The notes under the pieces were generated by a model, which saw nothing but the letters and a program-made list of their open reading frames with translations, searched no databases and was not told where the DNA came from. 64,000 nucleotides of DNA from CAWCJL01 sp963795775. GTDB lineage: Bacteria; Acidobacteriota; Terriglobia; Terriglobales; Acidobacteriaceae. Below, piece by piece: positions 9,590 through 18,550 of the stretch. The position numbers and the translations under genes are program-made. Positions within the stretch are counted from its first letter, which is position 1, and every line of letters begins with the position of its first letter. The stretch is from contig CAWCJL010000005.1 in the NCBI GenBank assembly GCA_963795775.1, positions 682,001 through 746,000 of the forward strand, given 5' to 3'.

Positions 9590-10679
9590 GTGTAAGTGTT
9601 TGTCCAGTGTTCATGCGGCCTTTTTCTTGATCTTGTGCACCGTGAGCTATAACTGCAAGCCTTGCAGGTTGCGACGCCAGCGGACCTCCAGCACCTTACG
9701 GCCAAGTCCGGCAAGCCGGCTTCGCCAAGCCCTTCCGCCGCCGGCTGCCGGAGCATCTTCCGCGCGCGATCCACAGATCCACACGCACACGCCGGACCAG
9801 GATGCCTGCCCTGACTGCGGTGGGAAGCTCAGAGAGCTCGGCGAAGATGCGGCCGAGATGCTCGGGTATGTGCGGGCTTCGTTCAAGGTCATTGGTCATG
9901 TGCATCCGAAGCTAGGCTGCGTGGTCTGCGAACGCATCGTGCAGGCGCCTGCGCCGTCACGGCCCATCGACCGGATTGCCGGTCCAGGCCTGCTCGCGCA
10001 TGTGCTGGTGTCCAAGTACGCCGATCATCAGCCGCTCTATGGGCAGTCAGAGATCTATGCTCGCAAAGATATCGATCCGGACCGCTCCAAGCTGGCGGAT
10101 GCGTCGGTGCTGCGAGCGATCTCCTGGCACCTCTAGTGCATGCGGTGCGGAAGTATGTGTCGGCAGCCAACAAGCTCTAGGTGATACATCTGCGCCAGCC
10201 GTGTGGTTCCCTTACTCGCCCGATCGCAAGGGCGAGCATCCCAAGCGCATGTGGAGCAGTTCACTCGCACCTTTCAAGCCGATGCTTACGCCGGCTTCCA
10301 TCACCGGTACGACAGCGGCCGCGTCAGCGGAGCGGCGTGCTGGGCGCATGCACGCCTCAAGTTCCACGAGATCCACGTCACACACCCGTCCCCGGTTACG
10401 ACCGAAGCCATCGAGCGTATCGCCGCACTCTATGCCATCGAGAAGGAGATCCGCGGCAGCACACCCGAGTTGCGCAACGACGTTCGGCAGACAAGAGCCG
10501 CACCGCTGCTCTCGAGCCTGCACGGCTGGCTTGAGAACACATCCGCGAAGCTCTCGAAGAAGTCGGACACTGCGGCCGCGATCCGCTACGCGCTCTCGCG
10601 CTGGCGTCCCGAGCGAGTCGCGCTCGCGCGGCAGCTAGGTCCACTCGGGAAACTGACTCCGATTCTCGTCCAGGGCTGA
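9590..10679 (+). mobile_element. Decayed IS66-family element (TnpC transposase remnant)
   Basis: Fragments of an IS66 transposase in several frames. About 9770-10136 encodes the zinc-finger-like domain ('CPDCGGKLRELGEDAAEML', 'CVVCERIVQAPAPSRPIDR') and the helical start of the DDE domain ('LLAHVLVSKYADHQPLYGQSEIY'). About 10190-10628 encodes 'FPYSPDRKGEHPK', 'QADAYAGFHHRYDSGRV', 'ACWAHARLKFHEIHV' and 'KKSDTAAAIRYALSRW'. Between them the segment carrying the first DDE aspartate is deleted (about 10125-10195). The C-terminus with the E-R-A-L-R block is absent. The upstream end contains TGTAAGTGTTTGTCC at about 9592, which vaguely resembles IS66 termini; no right terminus was found. Not functional. 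It ends inside the convergent aldo/keto reductase. Confidence 0.85.
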
Positions 10680-11573
10680 GATTCTCTGCATATCATTGGC
10701 GTCCAACGAGAAATCGAAGATGGCCAGGTTTTCGCGGCGATGTTCCGGGTTCGATGAACGCGGGATGGCGATGACTCCGCGCTGATGGTGCCAGCGCAGT
10801 ACGGTTTGCGCGACGGTTTTCCCGTGCTTCTTGCCGATCTGTTGCAGCACCGGGTTTGTAAATAGCCCGTTGCGCCCTTCTGCGAATGGAGCCCATGCCT
10901 CCATCTTCACAGCGGCCAAACGCAACGACGCAAATTCAGCCGTCTCCTGAAAGAATGGGTGGGTCTCCACCTGGTTGACGGCGGGCTTGGTCTTTGCGCT
11001 TGCGGTAATGCTGGCGAGCTGTTCCTGGTCGAAATTGCTCAGTCCGATCGCACGGATCTTTCCGGCTGCGTGGAGTTCCTCCATGGCCCGCCACGAGCCC
11101 TGCACATCCCCACGCGGGCGATGAATGAGATAAAGATCAAGATATTCGAGCTGAAGCTTGTCGATCGTGGTTTGAAAAGCTTGCTTCGCCCGCTCGTAGC
11201 CGGAATCGTCCACCCAGATCTTCGAAGTCACAAAGAGAGACTTGCGGTCGATTCCGCTCTTCTTGACGCCTGCGCCTACAGCTTCCTCGTTCTTATACAC
11301 CTTGGCGGTGTCGATCAGTCGATAGCCGGCAGTGATTGCGTCCGCAACACTCTCGGTGCACTGATCACCCTCCAGACTGTAGGTCCCAAAGCCAAGGACC
11401 GGCATCTTCACACCGTTGTTGAGCCGTACCTGCGGTATGGAGGCTTGCCTACTGGCGGAGGCCCAGCGGCCGAAGACCAACGCGGTCGCAGCAAACGCCC
11501 CCTGCTTCAGCACCGCGCGACGGCTGATCGCGCCCGCTCTTCTGTCGCTGTTGATGTTGATCCTGTTCTGCAT
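10635..11573 (-). CDS. Tat-exported aldo/keto reductase
   Basis: An NADPH-dependent oxidoreductase of the AKR superfamily (diketogluconate/YafB-like group), 312 aa. It opens with a twin-arginine signal ('SRRAVLKQGAFAATALVFG'), so export to the periplasm is predicted, which is unusual for an NADPH enzyme. The AKR core runs from 'LNNGVKMPVLGFGTYSLEG'. The tetrad is visible: Asp and Tyr in 'LIDTAKVYKNEEAVG', Lys in 'FVTSKIW' and His in 'YLIHRP'. The cofactor-binding end is 'IPRSSNPEHRRENLAIFDF'. The start ATG at 11573 is preceded by GGAAGGG. The last codons overlap the remnant IS66 sequence on the other strand. No operon partner is seen; the substrate is unknown. Confidence 0.9.
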   Translation of the reverse strand: MQNRININSDRRAGAISRRAVLKQGAFAATALVFGRWASASRQASIPQVRLNNGVKMPVLGFGTYSLEGDQCTESVADAITAGYRLIDTAKVYKNEEAVGAGVKKSGIDRKSLFVTSKIWVDDSGYERAKQAFQTTIDKLQLEYLDLYLIHRPRGDVQGSWRAMEELHAAGKIRAIGLSNFDQEQLASITASAKTKPAVNQVETHPFFQETAEFASLRLAAVKMEAWAPFAEGRNGLFTNPVLQQIGKKHGKTVAQTVLRWHHQRGVIAIPRSSNPEHRRENLAIFDFSLDANDMQRISALDENRSQFPEWT

Positions 11574-11591
11574 TTCACCCTTCCAGGTTGA

Positions 11592-12480
11592 GTAGACGTT
11601 TCCGATGAGCTAACAGACGCGCTGGTACTTATAGATGCTCTCTCCGTCATCGCACGTGACTTCCCACCCAGACTCCTTGCGAATTGTAGCCGCACGGACG
11701 CCTGACTCGCGAGCATCGCGCCGCTCCCGCGCTGGGCGGCCTTCGCGGCCCAGGTGTAGGTCTGCATCTCCTGGATGGTGTTCACCGTGGTCTGGCGGGA
11801 GAAGACTACCCACGCCATCGAGCAACAGCCGCAGGAGCGCTTCCTCGGCACCAGCGGCCGGCGGACTGCTGAGCGCCAGACTCATGCGGGCACCCGACCT
11901 GTTCTTCGAATTTGGCGGCGAAGTCCAGCGCCAGCTGTTCGACCCCAGGGTGCCGCTCCCGCCACAGCTGCAGCAGTAATGCAGTAATAAGGGAAGGGGC
12001 CGGCGCACGACCAGATGCGGTGCAACCGGGCTGCTCCACTCTCCCTGGTAGCTCTTTCGCCAGAGCCGCCTCATATAGGTGCCCTCGTTTAACCGACGAG
12101 TCAGGCTTCATTAACGGACAGCCTCTTTCACTGACCTTTGAGGCATTGGGACTGGCCGTGCGAACCATCGCCTCCGGTTCGGCACACGGGGCCAGCCACT
12201 TCAAAGAATGTCCCCTGTCTTTGCATTCTCGCTCGGGTGTTCGTTCGCTCTGTGGGCGGCATAGCTCACAGCGTCGAACCAGCACCGGCGAGAATTAGGG
12301 GAGAGAGTCCTACGGGCCGGTGCACAGCTGTGTCGCGCGATTCCTAGGACTCTTCCTGCTTCCGGTGACTTCTAACGCGTCGATGAGATGTGCTGGATAT
12401 CTGGAGGATAACCGCTCTGACCGTTGCGCACAGGGGGCGTAAGGGTCTAACCGGGAGGACTGATGAGGCATCACACAGAC
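11592..12480. other. Gap of about 890 bp with no supported gene
   Basis: Between the aldo/keto reductase and the DUF892 gene. Open frames exist on both strands (for example 11806-12285 minus) but none shows a recognisable family, a credible start or consistent coding character. A short minus-strand stretch reading 'LLLQLWRERHPGVEQLALDFAAKFEEQ' at about 11890-11990 looks more protein-like than its surroundings and could be the scrap of a decayed gene. Confidence 0.4.
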
Positions 12481-12512
12481 ATGCACCGCGATAAGGCGGT
12501 CCAGGAGATCAG

Positions 12513-13100
12513 ATGGCCATCAAGACAGCACAGGAACTCTTGCTCGACGAGCTAAAAGGTATCTATTCCGCAGAAAAACAGGCAATCAGGGCGTATCCCC
12601 GCATTGCGAAGGCAGTGCAGAGGGAGGAGTTGAAGCAAGCGCTCCAAGCCCATCTTGAACAGACCAAGAAGCAGGTCGAGCGTTTGGACAGAGTCTTTGA
12701 AATCTTAGGAAAGCGAGCTGGCGGGAAGACCTGCGAAGCGTTGAAGGGTCTGCTTGAAGACGCCTCAGAGTCCCTCGAAAAAGTGGAGCGAGGCCCGGTT
12801 CTCGATGCCGCTATCATTGCGGCGGCCCAGAGGATCGAGCATTATGAAATCGCCGCATACGGCACGGTCGCCACCTTGGCGGAAGCGATGGGTGAACAGG
12901 AAATCAAGACTCTCCTTGGGGAAACCCTCGGCGAGGAAAAGCACACCGATGAGCTACTGACCACGGTCTCCAAGCAGGTCAATGCTGAAGCTCTCAACCA
13001 AGCTGATGAAGATGAGGACGATGCCGAAGAGAATGAAGAGAGCGATAAGCGAGCACTCAAGAAGTCTGCCTCCAAAGGGGCCAGCAAAACGAAGAAATAA
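12513..13100 (+). CDS. DUF892 (YciE/YciF-like) ferritin-like protein
   Basis: A 195-residue protein of the DUF892/YciF ferritin-like group. Members are four-helix-bundle proteins linked to general stress; their biochemical role is not settled. The body (residues 1-155) has the typical opening 'TAQELLLDELKGIYSAEKQAI', the central 'KRAGGKTCEALKGLLEDA' and the metal-ligand-like helices 'AAQRIEHYEIAAYGT' and 'EEKHTDELL', with conserved Glu/His. Residues 160-195 form a low-complexity acidic then basic tail (DEDEDDAEENEE, then KKSASKGASKTKK), probably disordered. ATG at 12513 follows AGGAG by 7 bp. The gene stands alone. Frame and length are intact. Confidence 0.92.
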   Translation: MAIKTAQELLLDELKGIYSAEKQAIRAYPRIAKAVQREELKQALQAHLEQTKKQVERLDRVFEILGKRAGGKTCEALKGLLEDASESLEKVERGPVLDAAIIAAAQRIEHYEIAAYGTVATLAEAMGEQEIKTLLGETLGEEKHTDELLTTVSKQVNAEALNQADEDEDDAEENEESDKRALKKSASKGASKTKK

Positions 13101-13264
13101 CAGGAAACAAGCAGGAGGGGAGGCCATGATCGGTCATGGCCTTCTGCATCGTAGCGTCGGGCGCATCCGTGAGCATATGGACCCGGGTATAACGAATCTG
13201 ACATGCCCTGCTGCCCGGTCCACGGTACGCCCGTAGCTGCGGAGGAACAATGCGCTGGTGATCT

Positions 13265-15461
13265 TTATGGTCTTGCGTTCGCAGGATCAGGCGTAAGGCC
13301 GATGGCATGTTGCGTGGCTCGAATCTCTGGATTCGACATGAACATGCGCCAGATCAGGCCGGTGCGGCCGTTTTCGATCATGACGGTTTGCGGCGCCTGA
13401 TTGAGGCCCATGGTGATGCCGGAATACCAGTTCTGGTCTTCGTTGAATGAGTCACGAAAGCCATAGATATCCCAGACCCTGGAGCCGAGATCCCGATACC
13501 AGTGCTTGATGGCGGCGAGGGAAGCCCGCGGCACAAAAGCGTAGGCAGAGACAGCGCCTGTCGGTGCGAGTGTGCCGTCATCGGTCGTGAAGGGTTTGTA
13601 CTCGTGATAGCGATCGTTTGGACCGTCGACAGCGGTGAGCCCCCAGCTATTCGCGCCGTATCCCTTGAAGTGACCGGGATTAGCGACAGAGTAAGCCTGG
13701 CTGACGAGAGATTCGTTGCGATTCTGCACGTAGTAGTTGGAGAAGTGGTCGCGAACGCCGCGAGGATCGTACCCCATGAACGAGTATTGGGTGAAGAAGA
13801 GCGGGCCGGGTGTTTTCGGTCCGTAGGTCTGGCTCAGGGGGATGCCGAACCACGTATGACCCGCACCATAGATCGATGCTTCCTTCGTTCCAACGCGAGC
13901 GTAGCCCGTGTCGTACAGGCTTGGCGGCACCGCGTGGGTGGGCGAGGCGATGGCGAGCAGATAGGTGATCATCACTTCGTTCCATCCCTGGAGGCGATTT
14001 GCTATCTGGAAGCCGTAGTTGGGCGACCAGTGCCAATAGAGCGCATCTCGGTTCGGCGTCGCCCGGAACCAGTCCCATTCCACGCCTCGCCACAGTTGGC
14101 TGATACGCTCACGGAGTTCCTGCTCCGCGGGAGTATTCGCCGAAAAATACTGCCGGGCGGTGAGCAGACCTTCCATGAGGAAAGAGGTTTCGACAAGATC
14201 GGCGCCGTCGTCGTAGATCTGGAACAGCGAGATGGTGTGCCCAGTACTGCCGGAGATGAAGTGCGCCCAGGCGCCGTGGTAGCGATCGGCGCGATCGAGG
14301 AAGCGGCAAATCTGTAACAGCCGCTGGACTGCTTCGCCCCGGGAGATAAAATGGCGGTCGACAGCAACGACGGTCGCCATGATGCCGAAGCCGCTGGCGC
14401 CGACTGCGATCATGTCGTCGTTGCCCGGCTCGGATTCACGCGTCATGCCGGAATTCGGCTCGGCGGCCTCCCAGTAATAGCGAAAGCTGGCGCGTTGCAC
14501 CATGGTGAGCAACTCGTCGTCCGACATGGGATGAGTCGAGGCGCTGACGGGCGCGCTCTGCAGCGACTCCGCGAGCGCGGAGGTGCGCGAGGCAACCCGG
14601 TAGGTAGCGGTTGCGTGCGGGTCGCCGAGGTAGTCGGCAAAGCGGCCGGGACCGGGGCGCTGCACTCCGACGGCACGCAGCGGACCGCCATTGAGGGAGC
14701 GATAGATCACATACTCGGCTACGTTTGCGTCGGCGACATCGGTCCAGCGGAGGTCGATATGCCGCTCAAAAGCTTCGGCCCGGAGATCTGAAGGCGAGGC
14801 GGGAGGCTTATGGAGCGCCGGGTTGTCGTCGAGAATGCGGATCTCGTCGATCAGCAATGTGTGCGGCTGCCCGTCGGCCATGCCCTGAGAAAAGATGATG
14901 TTCGTGAGATGACGGGGATGGAACGCATAGAGCGAGGCAGTGGCGAAGGAGGAAAGGGGAAGGGCGATGCGGGTCCACGTGCGGGCGGGGAGGTCGAGGT
15001 GATGGAAATTCGCCAACGGAAGCGGCGCGGTGTGATTTTTTTCCAGATCGACGAACGCGATATGCGGAAGAGCGCTCGCCGGTACCGGTGTCTCTGACCA
15101 GAGCCAGAAGTAGAGCGTTTCCCCGTCCCAATCGATGTCCCGATCGCGAAAGCGGTAGAGGTTCAGCTCCGCGGTCCAGCTTCCGTTCACGGCGGAGTTC
15201 CAGTGGAGACGAAGCGAGTTTGGCGCGCTCACGAACTGCGAGGTATCCACTGGCAGCCGACCATGATTCGATGGCATGTCCTGCGTTGGGTCGGGGATGA
15301 GTTCCAGAGTGCTTGGAGCGGAGACGCTGCCGTCTGTGTGCGGGTCAAAACCGCGGCTCAGACTATTCGCGAAGAAGACCTCGCGCGAGTAATGCTGATC
15401 CGCAGATGCGGGGAGCCATGCGGCCAGCAGCGAGGAGCGCGACCAAAGGGCGAAGTGGCAT
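13265..15461 (-). CDS. Exported GH144-type (glycoamylase-fold) beta-glucanase with N-terminal CBM-like and Fn3-like domains
   Basis: A large secreted glycoside hydrolase. The C-terminal 370 or so residues match the 'glycoamylase' family (PF10091, GH144), whose characterised members cleave beta-1,2-glucan: 'FRYYWEAAEPNSGM', 'GFGIMATVVAVDRHFI', 'HTISLFQIYDDGADLVETSFLMEGLL', 'YWHWSPNYGF', 'GWNEVMITYLLA', 'QYSFMGYDPRG', 'GLTAVDGP', 'GALSAYAF'-like and 'FNEDQNWYSG'. Ahead lie a beta-sandwich, sugar-binding-like region and an Fn3-like domain ('ASPSDLRAEAFERHIDLRWTD'). The start is a problem. The only good ATG (15461) begins a signal peptide (MPLRPLVALLAA) one base out of frame with the mature protein ('WLPASADQHYS'). 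The open frame itself runs back to 15598 with no convincing start. One surplus G within CTGCTGGCC explains this. Stand-alone gene; the substrate is inferred. Confidence 0.8.
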
Positions 15462-15686
15462 GAGATTGATCTTACGAGCCTGGGCCTTCGAGGAAGGACT
15501 CGTAAATTTTCAGGACGGAAGAACGGGCAGGCAGCGCTGACAACACGACGGGCCTCACGGTCGACGCGTGTTCCCGGCCACCCCTCCGTAACGTCCAAAG
15601 TAGCAACTCACGCAGGTGCTGTTCGGTGTCCGCCGTCGAACGCCGAAGGGAGCTACACGGCCCAGAACGTATGGCCTATAGATCCT

Positions 15687-16139
15687 TCACGCTTGAAGCA
15701 ATCGAGTAGTGGAGCGAGACTCACGCTCAGTCGTAACCGGATAACGGTTGAGTTCCTCGGCTGAAAGAGCAGCCCGCCCAGGCATATGAGCCAATGCTTC
15801 TACCTTGCGAAGAAGCGCTTCCGGCTGCACGGGCTTTAGCATGAACTCGCACCCGGATACTCCGTTTGCCTGCACCTGTACATCGGGCATCTCGCGTCCA
15901 GAAAGGATGAGCACGCGGCAGGTGGGGCAGACCTTCGAAGCCGCAGCGGCAAGCTCGAGGCCATTCATCCCCGGCATCAACATATCCGTAATCAGCACGT
16001 CAGCACCCTTATCCTTGAGCAGTCCGAGCGCCTTGCTCGAAGAGGTGAAGGCTGCGACCTGGTACCCGGAGTACCGGAGGATCAGAGCTAGGGTTTCCGC
16101 GATGATGGCCTCATCATCAGCAACGACAACCTTGTACAT
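15687..16139 (-). CDS. Receiver-only response regulator
   Basis: A 150-aa protein consisting of one REC domain and a short tail, with no output domain. All phosphorylation residues are present: the acidic pair in 'VVVADDEAI', the phosphoacceptor Asp in 'VLITDMLMPGMNG', Ser in 'LILSGRE' and Lys in 'FMLKPVQPE'. ATG at 16139 is preceded by AAGGAG on the minus strand. The frame runs open for another 500 bp upstream, but that part is intergenic and antisense to the next regulator. It probably acts by protein contact or phosphotransfer. It is divergent from a second receiver-only gene, with a paired direct repeat between them. Confidence 0.88.
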   Translation of the reverse strand: MYKVVVADDEAIIAETLALILRYSGYQVAAFTSSSKALGLLKDKGADVLITDMLMPGMNGLELAAAASKVCPTCRVLILSGREMPDVQVQANGVSGCEFMLKPVQPEALLRKVEALAHMPGRAALSAEELNRYPVTTERESRSTTRLLQA

Positions 16140-16238
16140 GGACAATGCTCCTTGCCTGATGCACTTCTGCTGGGCTTTTGATTGGGTGATGAACAGGTCC
16201 GCCCATGTATCCGTCAAGGTTACCATAATATGCACGAA

Positions 16239-16275
16239 GTCGAGCACAAATTTCCTCGTCGAGCACAATTTTCCT
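16239..16275. promoter_or_regulatory. Tandem 18-bp direct repeat between divergent regulators
   Basis: GTCGAGCACAAATTTCCT at 16239-16256 and GTCGAGCACAATTTTCCT at 16258-16275 are identical at 17 of 18 positions, with a 19-bp period. They lie about 100 bp from the minus-strand regulator start and 70 bp from the plus-strand one. That placement suits an operator for a tandem-binding transcription factor controlling one or both genes. The factor is unknown; the function is inferred from position. Confidence 0.5.
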
Positions 16276-16347
16276 AGTTCCCAATTCGCCAGTCTGGCAT
16301 ACACAAGAGAGGGCAACATCGGAGTACGCGGCTTCATCTGAAAGCAA

Positions 16348-16785
16348 ATGTGCCAAGCGAGCTCACTGGATGAGCGCCCTTCATCCGAAAGCCCCGTACT
16401 GCATTCTGGTTTGGACATCCTTCTTGTAGACGACGACCCGTTCATCCGCACTGCGTTCTCAGCGATTCTCGAGCAGGCAGGATACCGGGTGCGTACGGCA
16501 GAAGATGGGATCAGAGCTCTCGAGTTGCTGCTTGAGGGCCGGATCTCTGACGTAGTCATCTCGGATGTGCAGATGCCTCGGATGCCCGGATGGGAGTTAT
16601 TGGACTTCGTTCGCCGGCAGTTTCCACACATACGGCGCATTGCCATGAGCAGCTCGTTCCATGAAGATCAGAGTCCCGCACAGATCCATGCTCATGCGCT
16701 TTACCGCAAGGACTCTCAGGACTTCGCTGCCTTGCTTACGCTTCTTGGAAGGGTCATCTCACCTGAAAAGGGGAGGACAGGCTGA
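16348..16785 (+). CDS. Receiver-only response regulator
   Basis: A 145-aa single REC domain with about 22 extra N-terminal residues. The acidic residues are in 'ILLVDDDPFIRTAF', the phosphoacceptor Asp in 'VVISDVQMPRMPGWELL', Ser in 'IAMSSSF' and Lys in 'ALYRKDSQDF', so it should be phosphorylatable. There is no DNA-binding or enzymatic output domain. The start ATG at 16348 has no strong Shine-Dalgarno; no better in-frame start is obvious. It diverges from the receiver gene at 15687-16139, and no histidine kinase is adjacent (the nearest in the window is at 36.1 kb). Confidence 0.85.
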   Translation: MCQASSLDERPSSESPVLHSGLDILLVDDDPFIRTAFSAILEQAGYRVRTAEDGIRALELLLEGRISDVVISDVQMPRMPGWELLDFVRRQFPHIRRIAMSSSFHEDQSPAQIHAHALYRKDSQDFAALLTLLGRVISPEKGRTG

Positions 16786-16858
16786 TTCGCACGGCTGCGG
16801 ATGATCGCCTGGGAAAAGCGATAGAACTAGGAATAGTCCATCGCTTTGGAGATACGAG

Positions 16859-17068
16859 ATGCTGTGTGAGGCGGGAAGCAAGCTCGATTACGCGCTCCAA
16901 CAGGCGCATCGTGAACGGGAGATCGCTGAGAAGGAGCTGTCTTCGGAGTCTGCCAATCGCCTCCAGTCCGAGCGTCGTTTGACCAAGGTGCTTGAAGTTG
17001 AGCAAGCAGCTGCAGTCTCCCTCAAGCGCCATAAAGAGGGATGCGCGGCCTGTAAAGCTGGAGACTGA
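16859..17068 (+). CDS. Small coiled-coil protein, hypothetical
   Basis: A possible 69-residue protein, highly helical and charged, with heptad-like spacing through 'LDYALQQAHREREIAEKELSSE' and 'RLQSERRLTKVLEVEQAA', ending in a C-x-x-C pair ('CAACKAGD'). It lies 73 bp after the receiver gene on the same strand. No family is recognised. The amphipathic composition is unlike the neighbouring random frames, but the ribosome-binding site is weak. Confidence 0.4.
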   Translation: MLCEAGSKLDYALQQAHREREIAEKELSSESANRLQSERRLTKVLEVEQAAAVSLKRHKEGCAACKAGD

Positions 17069-17913
17069 CGAGTTCTCCATCCGCCACTCATAATCAGCGG
17101 CCCCACCGACCCTTTGTTCGCCGTCGCGGGGCTTGTCGACTGCAAGCGAACTGAGAGATCCTTCTGGATGTGAGTTTGCCATGCCGCTCGAAGTGCGGCC
17201 GAAGACGTTTCTTCCGCACCCCGACGATGTCGAGCGAAGAACTGCGCCAGCGCACGCAGGGCGTATGGGACAGCTTTCACAGGGTTCGAAGGCGTACGAC
17301 TTGGATGTGCCAAACCCTGCGGCTCGCGCGGCATCGGCGTCTTAGAGCGCGTCATCAGGATCCGCTTGTTTCTTGGTGGGCACCTGATATGGCTCAAAAT
17401 CATCCGGAGTGGTCGAGGATGGCTTCCGTCAGGTCGGGTGCCAGGAAGGCGGCAAGGATCCCGCTCAGTGAGCGCTCGTCGAGTCCGGTTGAAGCGGTGG
17501 GCGCGCTCCGGTTTGGGAAGCGGGGCGCCGTCGGTTGGCTCATGTTAACGAGACCTGACCGACAATCCCGGTATCCCGGTATCCAGGGGGGTTCAGATCC
17601 TTCAGGCTTGCCGTTCGCCTGTCCCTCGTTCCGAAGGCCAGATGCCTAGGCGTGTTCCTGCTCGGTCGAACTCGATCATCGTCGGAACAAAGGAGTCAGG
17701 CCGATTTCGGCTAAGAGCTGGTGCGCTGCTAGGGACCCGGAACCCGGGCTGATATCCTGGGCGACCCGATTTCATGTGACCAGGGCGGCGAGTAAGCACT
17801 GATGCTTGGCGAGTAACAAGGTTGGGTTACTGGAGCGTTCGACAGCCGAGCGAACGCGAGCAGGTATTTCCCGGCAGAGCCAATACAATCAGTGGAGCAG
17901 GGGAGAGCTCAAA
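17069..17913. other. Gap of about 850 bp with no supported gene
   Basis: Several short open frames on both strands lack recognisable motifs or credible starts. Nothing resembling a tRNA, terminator or transposase end was identified. Confidence 0.5.
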
Positions 17914-18135
17914 ATGCATTTTGTCTTGGTCTCAGGCATGTGGATCGTAGCGGCCGCGATAATGGCAGTTTGTTTGTCATCGTCATTCTGTGCTCGGATC
18001 GACAAAGCACGAAACAGGAAAAATTGCCCATGGTATTCCATTGTTCCGGAGTTTGCTCTGGAGAATTACGTCGCATACTGCGAGAAGGAGGCTGCCAGAA
18101 AGGATGGCGCTTCGGACCGAGCGAAGGCGGCTTGA
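17914..18135 (+). CDS. Small single-pass membrane protein, hypothetical
   Basis: A 73-residue candidate starting at ATG 17914 after GGGGAGAG. It has one N-terminal transmembrane helix ('VLVSGMWIVAAAIMAVCLSSSF') followed by a soluble tail with 'CPWYSIVPEFALENYVAYCEKEAARK'. The hydrophobic run and the ordered amphipathic tail favour a real gene. No family is recognised, and no neighbour is close enough to suggest an operon. Confidence 0.5.
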   Translation: MHFVLVSGMWIVAAAIMAVCLSSSFCARIDKARNRKNCPWYSIVPEFALENYVAYCEKEAARKDGASDRAKAA

Positions 18136-18301
18136 CCGGCCCACGGTGTGGTGTAGGGCAGACCACACAGAGACAGACCCAGACTGTCAACGGGGTCCGA
18201 TCGTCGAAATAGTACGATTGTTCTGGAAATCGGCAGAACCCTATTTCAGCCCTGGGCTTCGATGCAGAAGACCGGCATAGGCTATGAGGGACGGAGGAGA
18301 A

Positions 18302-18550
18302 TCATAGGGCACCTCCCAGGGTGCATGCCCCTGCAAGGAAATCACTACTAACACCGCTCAACTCACCAATCGTGCTGCTCGGCACGAGTTCGGGCGATAT
18401 GCCCGACGGCTGGGGGCGCTCGTCAGCTAGCCATCGGACAGAAGGGTCCTGTCGCAGAGAGCGATTTTCCAGCCGAAGCACGGCGACTAAGAGGGCTATG
18501 TACGCCGCGGCCAATGTGCAGATTAGGCAGAGTAGGTGCAAGCCGGTCAT
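18302..18550 (-). CDS. Small membrane protein, hypothetical
   Basis: An 82-residue candidate with a clear N-terminal membrane helix ('LHLLCLICTLAAAYIALLVAVLRLE') and a polar C-terminal half. The ATG at 18550 follows a GGGGGG run about 6 bp upstream on the minus strand. No family is recognised. It lies in the gene-poor region without close partners, so this is a plausible but unproven gene. Confidence 0.4.
   Translation of the reverse strand: MTGLHLLCLICTLAAAYIALLVAVLRLENRSLRQDPSVRWLADERPQPSGISPELVPSSTIGELSGVSSDFLAGACTLGGAL

Noticed and set aside
12982..13236. Plus-strand frame overlapping the end of the DUF892 gene
   Set aside because: It is a shifted reading of the acidic/basic tail of DUF892 and has no independent support.
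13502..14317. A 271-codon plus-strand frame antisense to the GH144-like gene
   Set aside because: It mirrors the glucanase codon structure and has no recognisable domain or ribosome-binding site.
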